From an uncultured Lachnobacterium sp. (lineage in GTDB: Bacteria; Bacillota; Clostridia; Lachnospirales; Lachnospiraceae): DNA of 46,902 bases. The translations under genes were made by a program, and so were the position numbers. The notes under the pieces are model-generated. The model was not told the origin of the DNA. It worked only from the letters and a program-made list of their open reading frames with translations, and did not search any database. The stretch covers positions 1-46,902 of the forward strand of contig URSS01000019.1 of NCBI GenBank assembly GCA_900550545.1, written 5' to 3'. This document shows positions 1 to 6,951 of this stretch, piece after piece. How positions within the stretch are numbered: position 1 is the first letter of the stretch; every line of letters begins with the position of its first letter.

Positions 1-123
1 AAATTTAAGGATTCTACATAAGAATCTATTACTCGGACAGAATTATCCTTACTTAATTAAGTCATCTAATGAAGTGGTTACCATTCTTGTTTGATATCTA
101 TCTGCGCCAACAATATATGCCAT
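1..123 (-). pseudogene. IS1182-like transposase, N-terminal fragment with frameshift
   Basis: An ATG at 123-121, preceded by a GGGGG ribosome site, opens a reading frame beginning MAYIVGADRYQTRMV and then TSLDDLIK before a TAA. In another frame the text resumes immediately as KDNSVRVIDSYVESLN. The pattern of 'TSLDDLI..DNPVRVIDA' at the extreme N-terminus is typical of IS1182-family transposases, so this is a transposase start carrying a small frameshift (4 nt where 3 are expected near position 50). The gene runs off the left edge of the window, so the rest cannot be judged. Family assignment is from recognition only. It lies directly downstream of a group II intron remnant and probably inserted into it. 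Confidence 0.6.
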
Positions 124-217
124 AACGAATCCCCCTACGATACTGTATTTGGAGTTTTATTATAACATTTTTCTTAATCGTTAGACAGTCTGACGTACCG
201 TTCGGTATACGGCGCTT
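124..217 (-). other. junction of a truncated group II intron domain V and a probable IS end
   Basis: Directly after the stop codon of the reverse transcriptase fragment, the minus strand reads GCGCCGTATACCGAACGGTA. This resembles the first arm and GAAC loop of the domain V hairpin of this intron type. The expected second arm is missing: after about position 191 the sequence becomes CAGACTGTCTAACG and then an AT-rich leader running into the transposase start. The simplest reading is that the IS left end interrupted domain V, which would inactivate the ribozyme. The IS boundary is inferred, because only one end is in the window. Confidence 0.35.
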
Positions 218-711
218 TCAATAGTTAACGTGCACAGACTGATAGGCTGTGGCTAAATCATAATAGCCACTGTTTATCAGTCTTTCTTTATTCAGCGCCC
301 AAATCACAGTTTTGTTATTACTGATATACCAATACTTTCTGCGACTGTTTGCTATTGTTGCCGCATAGTGTTCTGGAATTCCCAACTTGACTAGATTTTT
401 ATATTTCGTTCTAGGTTTCTTCCACTGTTTCCATATACACATACGTATTCTGTGATAGAGCCATCCGTTGATGTCATCTATGTTGTTCTTCATACTTGCA
501 ATTCCGTAGTAGTTAAGCCATCCCCTCGCATACACCTTGATTTTCTCAAGGCTTGGCTTGATTGACTGACATCGCTTACGGGAAGATAACTCCTTCAGTC
601 TAGACTTAAACTTCTTCCATGACTTCGGATGAACTCGGACATATATGCCTTTTCCGTTCCTTCCCAATGCAAAGCCAAGGAATTTAAAATTTCGGATTGC
701 AAACACGCTGA
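218..711 (-). pseudogene. group II intron maturase, C-terminal fragment (element B)
   Basis: The protein text from about FKFLGFALGRNGKG to the stop matches the end of a group II intron-encoded protein: the final part of the reverse transcriptase and the maturase (X/GIIM) domain, with recognisable segments VRVHPKSWKKFK, YARGWLNYYGI, RIRMCIWKQWKKPRTK and a GYYDLATAYQ tail. The open frame extends upstream to 865, but those residues have no maturase character and run through a terminator hairpin, so homology starts near 700. The catalytic YADD core is absent. It is not the missing half of the RT at 1555-2630: both carry the same LGxxF..RVHPKS segment in different versions, so these are two different introns. 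The 5' truncation could come from incomplete reverse transcription during insertion, or from deletion. Confidence 0.8.
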
Positions 712-726
712 CAGTTCCTATCACAT

Positions 727-766
727 AAAAAACCCCATACTCCGCTGTTACACGTAAGTATGGGGT
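727..766 (-). terminator. rho-independent terminator of the toxin-antitoxin cassette
   Basis: Perfect 10-bp arms (ACCCCATACT at 766-757 and AGTATGGGGT at 741-732 on the minus strand) enclose a 15-nt loop, and the minus strand continues with a run of T. It lies about 90 bp after the toxin stop codon and is the only terminator on that side, so it probably ends the toxin-antitoxin transcript. The maturase fragment B starts right behind it. Confidence 0.8.
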
Positions 767-857
767 GTTGTGTCCCTTATTGAAAACGTTGATTCGTGTA
801 TTCCAAAACAAGATTCTCATTTTTCCATATTTTATATATTTATTGTGTTTAATATTT

Positions 858-1157
858 TTATTCAAAAATCCTTGTAATATCCTGATACCGGTTAATCACA
901 CGATATATCTCTACATACTCGTTTCCTACCTTGTAGATAATTACATAATCTTCCCATATTGCATATTTATACTCTGTCCGAAAGCTGACTCGCTTCGAAA
1001 GATCTTCCCCTATTCCCGGAAACATCTGAAGGTTTTCAAATTTACCGTAAATTTCCTTTATAGTCTTTGCAGCATATTCTTCTCTATCTTCGGCAATATA
1101 ATCCCGAATGTTTTTCAAATCTTTTGCAACAATCGGATTGATCCGCAGTTTAAACAT
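858..1157 (-). CDS. RelE/ParE-superfamily toxin
   Basis: A 99-residue protein starting MFKLRINPIVAKDLKNIRDY. It has the order expected of ParE/RelE-fold toxins: N-terminal beta strand, a long helix with alternating Lys/Glu (KDLKNIRDYIAEDREEYAAKTI), a FPGIGEDLSKRV turn, then strands with Arg and Tyr (EYKYAIWEDYVIIYKV, VEIYRVINRYQDI). The C-terminal RVINRYQDI matches the 'RVxHxRRD' position of the family. ParE members poison gyrase and RelE members cut ribosome-bound mRNA; the sequence alone does not decide which. I prefer the ATG at 1157 to one five codons earlier, because it follows the antitoxin stop by one base and has GGGGGAATAAG as ribosome site. It is tightly coupled to the antitoxin upstream. 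Confidence 0.85.
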   Translation of the reverse strand: MFKLRINPIVAKDLKNIRDYIAEDREEYAAKTIKEIYGKFENLQMFPGIGEDLSKRVSFRTEYKYAIWEDYVIIYKVGNEYVEIYRVINRYQDITRIFE

Positions 1158-1158
1158 C

Positions 1159-1407
1159 TTATTCCCCCACAAGTGCTTTCAGTTCATCTAAATCCAGCCA
1201 GCCTTCGCCATCTTTCACTGCTTCTTCAGCTTCCTGCAGCTTCATCAGAAGCTTTTTTTCTGCACGATCACGCTCGTAATCTTCAATATCCATAACTACA
1301 AAACGTCCTCTGCCATTCTTGGTCAGATATACCGGCTCTCCTTTATGACAGTTCTTCAGAACTTCATTATAATTTCTCAGATCAGATACTGGTAAAATAT
1401 TTGCCAT
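1159..1407 (-). CDS. Phd/YefM-type antitoxin
   Basis: An 82-residue protein beginning MANILPVSDLRNYNEVLK, the standard Phd/YefM N-terminus (P-x-S-D-L-R-x-x), followed by EPVYLTKNGRGRFVVMDIEDYE, the dimerisation core of this family (basic 'TKNGR..VVM..EDYE'). The acidic C-terminal part (EAEEAVKDGEGWLDLDELKAL) is the usual toxin-binding tail. The N-terminal domain normally binds the operator in its own promoter and represses the pair. The toxin gene follows with one base between stop and start. A promoter and ribosome site (AAGGAGTTGAAAGAATATG) lie directly upstream, so the cassette is self-contained. Length is normal for the family and no defect is visible. Confidence 0.88.
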   Translation of the reverse strand: MANILPVSDLRNYNEVLKNCHKGEPVYLTKNGRGRFVVMDIEDYERDRAEKKLLMKLQEAEEAVKDGEGWLDLDELKALVGE

Positions 1408-1453
1408 ATTCTTTCAACTCCTTCCTTGATTTCATATTATTTCTACTACTTTT

Positions 1454-1481
1454 AGTATACACAAAAAGCTGTAAAATTCAA
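1454..1481 (-). promoter_or_regulatory. sigma-A promoter of the toxin-antitoxin pair
   Basis: On the minus strand TTGAAT (1481-1476), 16 nt spacer, TATACT (1459-1454). The -35 hexamer sits in the loop of the neighbouring hairpin, whose downstream arm forms part of the spacer. A Phd-type antitoxin would be expected to bind here. Confidence 0.65.
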
Positions 1482-1501
1482 CGTAGATTTTTACAGCTTT
1501 T
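1464..1501 (-). terminator. 13-bp perfect hairpin, terminator-like, upstream of the antitoxin
   Basis: AAAAGCTGTAAAA and TTTTACAGCTTTT form perfect 13-bp arms around a 12-nt loop, with T-rich sequence on the minus-strand exit. It could stop transcription entering from upstream, or serve as operator for the antitoxin because the promoter overlaps it. The AT content fits either reading. Confidence 0.5.
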
Positions 1502-1554
1502 AATATATCTGTCTTTTTGTCATGCTTTCCTTCCTATGTTTTAATTCCTAACCG

Positions 1555-2630
1555 TCAGAGTTTTTTCAGTTTAAGTTCTCTGATTCTATTCTTCATCTTT
1601 ACTACTGACTTCGGGTGTACTCTAAATCTGCATTTACCTTTATGTCTATAAAAGCTATATCCGAGGTATTTGACTGTGCTGATATGAGCCACCTCTGTTT
1701 TCTTCCGATTTACTTTAAGAAATAGTTTCTTTTCAATAAATGGAATGATGTTCTTCAAGGTTCTTTCTGCGCTTTTTCTGCTCTTGCAGAAAATCATACA
1801 ATCGTCTGCGTATCGGACAAATCTATGTCCTCTATTCTCCAGTTCCTTATCCAACTCATTTAGCATTACATTACTAAGCAATGGGCTAAGCGGACCGCCT
1901 TGTGGCATTCCAACCTCTGTACGTTCAAACATTCCATTTGCGATTACTCCCGCATTCAGATATTTGTGTATTAAGGATATAATATAACTCTGCCATCTTT
2001 GATGGTTCTTGACAATACTTCTATCAGCTTATTCTGGCATACTGTGTCGAAGAACTTTTCCAAGTCCATATCTACCACATATACATAGCCATCATTTACG
2101 TTCTTTTGGCATTGTCTGAGAGCATCGTGTGCTCCTCGCTTTGGTCTGAAACCGAAACTATTTTCTGAGAATTGCTCCTCATAGATTGGCGATAATTCCT
2201 GTGCTATTGCCTGTTGAATAACTCTATCAACAACAGTAGGAACTCCTAACTTTCGAAATTCGCCTTTTGTTTCCTTGGGTATTTCTACCCTTCGAACTGG
2301 GTTAGGCTTATACTTTCCTTCCCTTATCTCTTGGATTAAGGAATCTTGGTTTTCTCTAAGGAAGGGCAGAAGTTCATCCACCTGCATACCATCGATTCCA
2401 CCTTTTCCTTTGTTTTTCTTGACTTGTTTATAGGCATTGTTTAGATTGCCTTTTCGCAAAATCAAATCCAAAAGATTGTTCGTCCAATAGTCTGTGATGA
2501 CACCGCTCTTTTCAGCAATCTTAGAGTAGTCGAACACTTCTGCATACTCTTTCTGTTCCGCAGATACCATTTGCAGATAGTCTTCCATATGAAGTTGTCT
2601 GTTCTTAAATCTACTTTCAGTTACATTCAT
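1555..2630 (-). pseudogene. ltrA: group II intron reverse transcriptase (element A), frameshifted and lacking the C-terminus
   Basis: The gene starts MNVTESRFKNRQ behind a GGAGAC ribosome site. It shows successive reverse transcriptase blocks: GKGGIDGMQVDELL (RT0/1), VRRVEIPK..RKLGVPTVVDRVIQQA (RT1-2), NSFGFRPKRGAHDA (RT2a/3), VVDMDLEKFFDT (RT3), MPQGGPLSPLLSNVMLNELDKEL (RT4) and RFVRYADDCMIF (RT5, catalytic YADD). The frame breaks at 1978-1987, where TATAA is present twice in tandem; removing one copy restores GRVISLIHKYLNAGV. After RVHPKSVVKMKNRIREL the sequence leaves the family and stops at 1555, so the maturase domain is missing. Such proteins splice and mobilise their intron; this one should do neither. 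Confidence 0.9.
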
Positions 2631-3049
2631 TGCTTGTGTCTCCTAAAGTTCAGCCCTTCGCCAGTGTTTGCAACCACTGGTTTACTATGGCTTCTGCTGA
2701 CTTCTCGCCATTCGTTGTTACTGACGGATTTCATACTCTGTTTTCATCCGCTGACGAGACCTCCCTTGGTACCACACGTTTCTTTCTCTCCATATATCTG
2801 CCACATTTACTACTGTTAATTCCGAGTAGTTATTGGACTTTAGCTTGTTGTGCAACCTTATCCTTAACTGTAGCCTGATGTAATTTCTGTTCGTCAGACC
2901 AGAGATTTGCCTCCACCTTCCTTCAGATTCCCCTCACGTTAATCATAGCAACTCTATGAATAGGACACCCTTGCTTTCGGCTATATCCTTCCCACTACCG
3001 GGCGGATTTTGGACTTTAACCCGTTAGAAACGTGCGCCGCTAGGCGCAC
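1555..3049 (-). mobile_element. group II intron A, 5' part including ribozyme leader
   Basis: The minus strand from 3049 begins GTGCGCC, a match to the group II 5' consensus GTGYG. It continues through about 400 bp of structured leader with segments typical of these introns (for example GGATATAGCCGAAAGCAAGG near 2970) before the reverse transcriptase start at 2630. Domains II to IV are represented up to the truncated RT; domains V and VI and the 3' boundary are missing. The 5' end lies about 10 nt behind the stem of a rho-independent terminator read in the same direction, the kind of target used by class C introns. I cannot assign the class securely from the protein alone. Confidence 0.75.
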
Positions 3050-3054
3050 TCACA

Positions 3055-3081
3055 GAAAAGAAGATGTCTTACGACATCCTC
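3055..3081 (-). terminator. rho-independent terminator after the secreted protein gene
   Basis: On the minus strand GAGGATGTC, loop GTAA, GACATCTTC, then TTTTCTG: nine pairs with one G-U. It lies 23 bp after the stop of the gene at 3104. It is the first clear terminator seen downstream of the long gene run that begins at trkA. The group II intron starts right behind its T-run. Confidence 0.85.
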
Positions 3082-3103
3082 TTTTTTATGTGATGCAATA
3101 TTT

Positions 3104-4018
3104 TTACTTTTTCTGCCTTGAAGTGGCATTGGCATTAACAACGGTCTTCATATGATCGTATGTCGGATAGGTGGCCCGCAAAAACAGCGATTGACGTTTC
3201 ATTGCAGCACCTTTCGTGCCTTTTTTCCCAAGAACGATCATCTGATACTCCACACCGATCAGCTTGTCGTCCTTATCGTAGAGCATGATATAGCAGACAC
3301 CCTTCACGCCATCATTAAATTTGTTTTTCAAATTCACATTATAGTGTATGGTGCCATCTTGTTCCTTCTCATCACTGATCGTTGCCTTTACTTTTTTCGA
3401 TACATCCTTATACACGGTCACCGGATAGCTCTCCAGATATGTCACCTTAGCAGTACAGGAAGCTGCATCGATCTGTTTTCTGTATTTTCCAACATAAATA
3501 CTGGTGTAAGACGTTTTTTTCGCACACATGTCAAAGGATTTGAGTTCCTTTTTATCTTCCTCAAGTACATTGCCATCTGCATCCTTTAAAGTATAACTGA
3601 TCTCGACCTTTTCAAACACCTTGTTGGCATGATTCTCGACCACAAATGTGATCTTCGACGGAGACAGCTGCTTTACCTTTACCGGCATATCCAGCTTCTT
3701 TACGGTAACATTAACTTTCTCTGTGCCGTTATTCGTCTTAACCGTAACTGTAGATTTTCCGGTTTTTTCTGCAACCATCTCGACTTCTGAGGATGAGCCG
3801 TGCCGCTTACTTTTGCCAGCCTCTACAACCCCACTTTTTGTCGAAGTGACATTGGATACAATCCCATGGGCGCGGTAGTATGATGTCTCGCCAACATACA
3901 TGGTCACGTTTGTGGCAGCTGCCTGTGCCGGTACCGTCGGCAGTACAGTGAGTACCATCACGAATGCCAGACATGCAGTCAGCAGACGCTTCATTTTGTT
4001 TGTCAAATGTTTCATCAT
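3104..4018 (-). CDS. secreted protein with Big2-like N-terminal domain
   Basis: A 304-residue protein with a clear Sec signal peptide: basic start MMKHLTNKMKR, hydrophobic core, and an AQAAA cleavage region around residue 33. After it comes an Ig-like segment with the bacterial group 2 pattern (VTMYVGETSYYRA, then VEMVAEKTGKSTVTV and a closing VNVTVKKL) at about 36-110. The rest (about 115-300) is beta-rich, with phrases such as KITFVVENHANKVFEKVEISYTL and YNVNLKNKF that suggest further immunoglobulin-like folds. No sortase motif, lipobox or catalytic motif is visible, so it is probably released or held by charge. The start has a strong AGGAGGAG site. A specific function cannot be given. Confidence 0.8.
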   Translation of the reverse strand: MMKHLTNKMKRLLTACLAFVMVLTVLPTVPAQAAATNVTMYVGETSYYRAHGIVSNVTSTKSGVVEAGKSKRHGSSSEVEMVAEKTGKSTVTVKTNNGTEKVNVTVKKLDMPVKVKQLSPSKITFVVENHANKVFEKVEISYTLKDADGNVLEEDKKELKSFDMCAKKTSYTSIYVGKYRKQIDAASCTAKVTYLESYPVTVYKDVSKKVKATISDEKEQDGTIHYNVNLKNKFNDGVKGVCYIMLYDKDDKLIGVEYQMIVLGKKGTKGAAMKRQSLFLRATYPTYDHMKTVVNANATSRQKK

Positions 4019-4060
4019 TATTTCTCCTCCTTTATCATTTTATATATTTTTAAATCCACC

Positions 4061-4423
4061 TCAGACTGCCTCTGTCCCAGTCAGATCCAGATCCTGTGCA
4101 TGTTCCAGCGTGCGCAGCATACACCTGCCCGGCGCCGGCACACGCCGTGCGAACAACAGGCTGCCCATCAGCTTTTTCAGAGGGATCTGCCACGAAGTAA
4201 CCGCGGATTCTTCCTCAATGACAAAGCCCACACGCGTAAATAGCTGCTCCAGACCATCCATCTGTGGCGAAAATGCCGCCGTGACGTATGTCAGCATCCC
4301 ATCCATCGCAGACTCCATCTCCTCCACTGCCTCACCCGTCAGCAGCGGAGCCGCATAATCTGCCTCATCCGGTCCGATACTATACAATTCTACTTCCGGT
4401 AACGGTTCCTTCTCCATTTCCAT
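4061..4423 (-). CDS. hypothetical protein
   Basis: A 120-residue ORF starting MEMEKEPLPEVELYSIGPDE, acidic in its first 50 residues and basic in the middle (KKLMGSLLFARRVPAPGR). I recognise no family. It has no signal peptide or membrane segment, and a modest ribosome site (GGAGA, 11 nt before the ATG). It lies between a gene remnant and the secreted protein gene in the same direction. Its C-terminal half may itself be what is left of a longer gene, since the neighbouring DNA shows a deletion scar. It is called coding mainly because the frame is open, starts behind a plausible ribosome site and has no competing gene. Confidence 0.45.
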   Translation of the reverse strand: MEMEKEPLPEVELYSIGPDEADYAAPLLTGEAVEEMESAMDGMLTYVTAAFSPQMDGLEQLFTRVGFVIEEESAVTSWQIPLKKLMGSLLFARRVPAPGRCMLRTLEHAQDLDLTGTEAV

Positions 4424-4486
4424 TTCTGTTTCTGTTCTCCTATCCCACCATCATCACATCTGACGATAAACGGTATTTCCAATCAT

Positions 4487-4710
4487 CTATGCATCCATGC
4501 CCATCAGCATCGCACCGTAATGCTCCTCGTCGCCCTCCTTGTACATCAAATAAGTATGAATTTTGGTTTCATCCCAGATATTCCCTTCATCATAAAATGC
4601 AGTGACATCTTTCGTGTAAAGCAGATAGTCATATGTCCTCTCTGAAAGAATGGTATTTCAATCCTAATTGCACCATTCATAAAAGCAAATGATTTCTCGT
4701 GTGCCTCCAT
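4487..4710 (-). pseudogene. DUF262-like N-terminus joined to an unrelated C-terminal tail
   Basis: Behind the ribosome site AAGGAG an ATG at 4710 opens MEAHEKSFAFMNGAIRIEI followed by PFFQRG. The I-P-F-F-Q-R-G core is the signature opening of DUF262/GmrSD-type nuclease domains, normally followed by YVW. Here the match ends after QRG, near 4636. In a second frame a good coding text then runs to a TAG at 4489: ERTYDYLLYTKDVTAF, then YDEGNIWDETKIHTYLMYKE and an ending GAMLMGMDA. The pieces therefore look like two genes fused by a deletion that also shifts the frame. The first frame stays open to 4546 but reads as nonsense there. The origin of the tail is not recognised. Confidence 0.5.
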
Positions 4711-4743
4711 TATAATTTCTCCTTCGTATGCTTATATGGTCTG

Positions 4744-5397
4744 TTAATCATGTGACTCAATGACCAGAAGACTTCCTCTAGTCAGTTCAATAACCGCTTT
4801 TTCGTCCACTATCTCATTACTGATTCCCAGAGAATTGAATCCGCCCATCGTATAATCAGACAATGGGTATTTGAAGCCCCGCAGTGTAATCCCCTGCACA
4901 TCTCCGCCATACGGGATTAACGAAACATACTTTCCGTATTGTGCATCCTTTTCCAATGTCAGAGGCTTTTGAATCATGCGGATACGATTGTGTTCATCCA
5001 AAAGTTCCATCGAAATCTGTTCCTCAAAGCCAATCCCGAGAAGGCTGATGTTTCCCAGTACATGATCAAGCCTTGTTCCGGTTCCTCCAATGATCGTAAT
5101 GGAATCCGCGCCTCTTCGAATACTCTCGCGGATTGCAAACTCCGTATCTGTATCATCTTTTTCCGGATTCAGGGTACAAAAATCAATCGCTTTATTCTGT
5201 TGAAAAAAGGCAAGTATTTTTTCATCTGCCGAATCAAAATCTCCGATAATAATATCCGGTGTAACAGCTGCAGCATACAATGCATTCATGCCGGAATCCG
5301 CCGCAAGAATACGGTCATATCTGCCTTGTCCAACTATTTTCATAACGAACTCTTTGTTTAATGAACCACCCGATACAATCAAAAACTTCATATCCAT
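4744..5397 (-). CDS. thiN: thiamine pyrophosphokinase
   Basis: A 217-residue cytosolic enzyme that transfers pyrophosphate from ATP to thiamine to give thiamine diphosphate. The family motifs are all present: AADSGMNAL near residue 33, IIGDFDSAD near 50, PEKDDTDTEFA near 78 (metal and ATP binding), and IIGGTGTRLDHVLGN near 100. The C-terminal beta domain carries SLGISNEI and the closing RGSLLVIES. The length is normal. It is last in the priA-thiN run, 11 bp after rpe, as in Bacillus and many Clostridia. A start two codons later is equally possible. No TPP riboswitch is seen, in line with a housekeeping salvage role. Confidence 0.95.
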   Translation of the reverse strand: MDMKFLIVSGGSLNKEFVMKIVGQGRYDRILAADSGMNALYAAAVTPDIIIGDFDSADEKILAFFQQNKAIDFCTLNPEKDDTDTEFAIRESIRRGADSITIIGGTGTRLDHVLGNISLLGIGFEEQISMELLDEHNRIRMIQKPLTLEKDAQYGKYVSLIPYGGDVQGITLRGFKYPLSDYTMGGFNSLGISNEIVDEKAVIELTRGSLLVIESHD

Positions 5398-5408
5398 TTC
5401 ACTTTCTT

Positions 5409-6056
5409 TTACATCACTTCAAGAAACTTTGCAACATTTTCCTGAATGTTTCCATTGAATACTGCAGAACCTGCAACAATAATATTGGCTCCGGCATCCA
5501 TCACTTCCTCCACATTCGAAAGATTGATGCCACCATCTACCTCGATATCCACTTTCAGTTCCTGTTCCTCGATCAGTTTCTTTACTTCCCGTACTTTATC
5601 GATTGTATAAGGAATCAGCCGCTGTCCACCAAATCCCGGATTGACCGTCATGATCAGCACCATATCTACTTTCGGCAGGACGTGACGGATCATTTCTACC
5701 GGTGTCGCCGGATTGAGGGCAACACCTGCTAAAAGCCCCTGTTCCTTGATTGCCTCAATGGTACGGTCAAGATGTTTGCAGGCTTCTGCATGTACCGTAA
5801 TAATATCAGCTCCTGCTTTTGCAAACTCCGCAATATAACGAATCGGCTCCTCGATCATTAAATGCACATCAAACATCCGCTCCGTACATCCGCGAATGGA
5901 CTGCATGATTGGGAATCCAAACGAAATGCTCGGCACAAAACTTCCATCCATGACATCAATGTGTACATAGCCGGCTCCTGCCTGGTCAAGTATCTGTATC
6001 TGCTCTCCGAGATTGGCAAAATCCGCTGATAAAATTGATGGTGATAAACAGTTCAT
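5409..6056 (-). CDS. rpe: ribulose-phosphate 3-epimerase
   Basis: A 215-residue TIM-barrel enzyme that interconverts ribulose 5-phosphate and xylulose 5-phosphate in the pentose phosphate pathway. Signature stretches are LSPSILSADFANLG at the N-terminus, YVHIDVMDGSFVPSISFG (metal-binding His and catalytic Asp), FDVHLMIEEP, TVHAEA, MTVNPGFGGQ and the phosphate-binding VDGGINLSN and IIVAGSAVF. Normal length, strong ribosome site AGGAGGAAGTC. It starts 9 bp after rsgA and precedes thiN in the conserved cluster. No anomaly. Confidence 0.97.
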   Translation of the reverse strand: MNCLSPSILSADFANLGEQIQILDQAGAGYVHIDVMDGSFVPSISFGFPIMQSIRGCTERMFDVHLMIEEPIRYIAEFAKAGADIITVHAEACKHLDRTIEAIKEQGLLAGVALNPATPVEMIRHVLPKVDMVLIMTVNPGFGGQRLIPYTIDKVREVKKLIEEQELKVDIEVDGGINLSNVEEVMDAGANIIVAGSAVFNGNIQENVAKFLEVM

Positions 6057-6065
6057 GACTTCCTC

Positions 6066-6944
6066 CTAGTATTTACGTATATTTTTCATTTCTTCATAAA
6101 GCATCACATAATTGTCGTATCGTACCTGATTGATTTTTCCTTCTGCCAGTGCGTTCTTGACACCACAATCCGGCTCACCGATATGGCTGCATCCGATAAA
6201 TCTGCATTCCGGCTCATATGGCACAAATTCCGGATAGCATGTCCACAGATCTTCTTTTTCAAATCCCGGCAGATCCATCGAACTGAATCCCGGTGTGTCC
6301 ATGATATAAGTATCCTGGCCGATGGAAATGATTTCGGAATGTCGGGTGGTATGTTTTCCTCTTCCAATCTTATCACTGATAGCTCCGGTCTGCATGCGCA
6401 CACCCGTCTGCAATTCATTGATCAGTGAGGATTTTCCCACGCCGGATGGTCCTGCCACGGTCGTTGTCTTATCCGCAAGCAATGCTTTTAAATTGTCAAT
6501 ATTTTCCCCTGTTTTTACACTCGTAAAGAGAATATCATATCCTGCCGGTGCATAAATCTGCCACAGCTTCTCTTTCTCCTCCCCCGATACGAGGTCACAT
6601 TTATTAAAGCATATGGTAACTGGTACCTTCTGGTATTCCATCATACACAAAAAACGGTCCAGCAAATTAAAATTCGGATCTGGCTTTGCTGCTGCAAAAA
6701 TTACCAACGCCATATCGATATTTGATACTGCCGGACGAATCAGCTCATTCTTGCGCGAAAGAATCTTCTCCACATTTCCCAGGCGCTTTTCCTCATCAAG
6801 AACTACAATTTCCACATTGTCTCCGACCAGTGGTTTTACCTTGCGGTTTCGAAAAACACCTTTTGCCTTACATTCATAAATTCCGGTTCCTACTACGTGT
6901 ACGTAGTAGAAACCGGAAATTCCTTTTACAATCTTACCCTGCAT
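6066..6944 (-). CDS. rsgA: ribosome small subunit biogenesis GTPase RsgA
   Basis: A circularly permuted GTPase that checks 30S subunit maturation. It has an N-terminal OB-fold (about 1-70), then the G motifs in the permuted order G4 (NKCDL), G1 (GPSGVGKSSL) and G3 (DTPGFSS), and a C-terminal zinc knuckle with CRFIGCSHIGEPDCGV. The open frame extends to a TTG at 6965 that overlaps the end of prkC. I prefer the ATG at 6944 (MQGKIVKGISG), 292 residues, because it follows the prkC stop with AGGT as ribosome site and fits the family N-terminus. It lies between prkC and rpe, the usual Firmicute order. Confidence 0.96.
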   Translation of the reverse strand: MQGKIVKGISGFYYVHVVGTGIYECKAKGVFRNRKVKPLVGDNVEIVVLDEEKRLGNVEKILSRKNELIRPAVSNIDMALVIFAAAKPDPNFNLLDRFLCMMEYQKVPVTICFNKCDLVSGEEKEKLWQIYAPAGYDILFTSVKTGENIDNLKALLADKTTTVAGPSGVGKSSLINELQTGVRMQTGAISDKIGRGKHTTRHSEIISIGQDTYIMDTPGFSSMDLPGFEKEDLWTCYPEFVPYEPECRFIGCSHIGEPDCGVKNALAEGKINQVRYDNYVMLYEEMKNIRKY

Positions 6945-6951
6945 ATATGAC

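Noticed and set aside
765..1295. 176-residue plus-strand open frame across the toxin gene
   Set aside because: Antisense to a well-formed toxin-antitoxin pair; hydrophobic, Cys-rich text typical of a shadow frame.
218..2630. The two maturase pieces read as one intron protein split by insertion of the toxin-antitoxin cassette
   Set aside because: Both pieces contain the same homologous segment around RVHPKS with clearly different sequence, so they come from different elements.
4711..4743. Terminator or riboswitch at the end of thiN
   Set aside because: No stem with a T-run and no TPP riboswitch motif is visible on either strand here.
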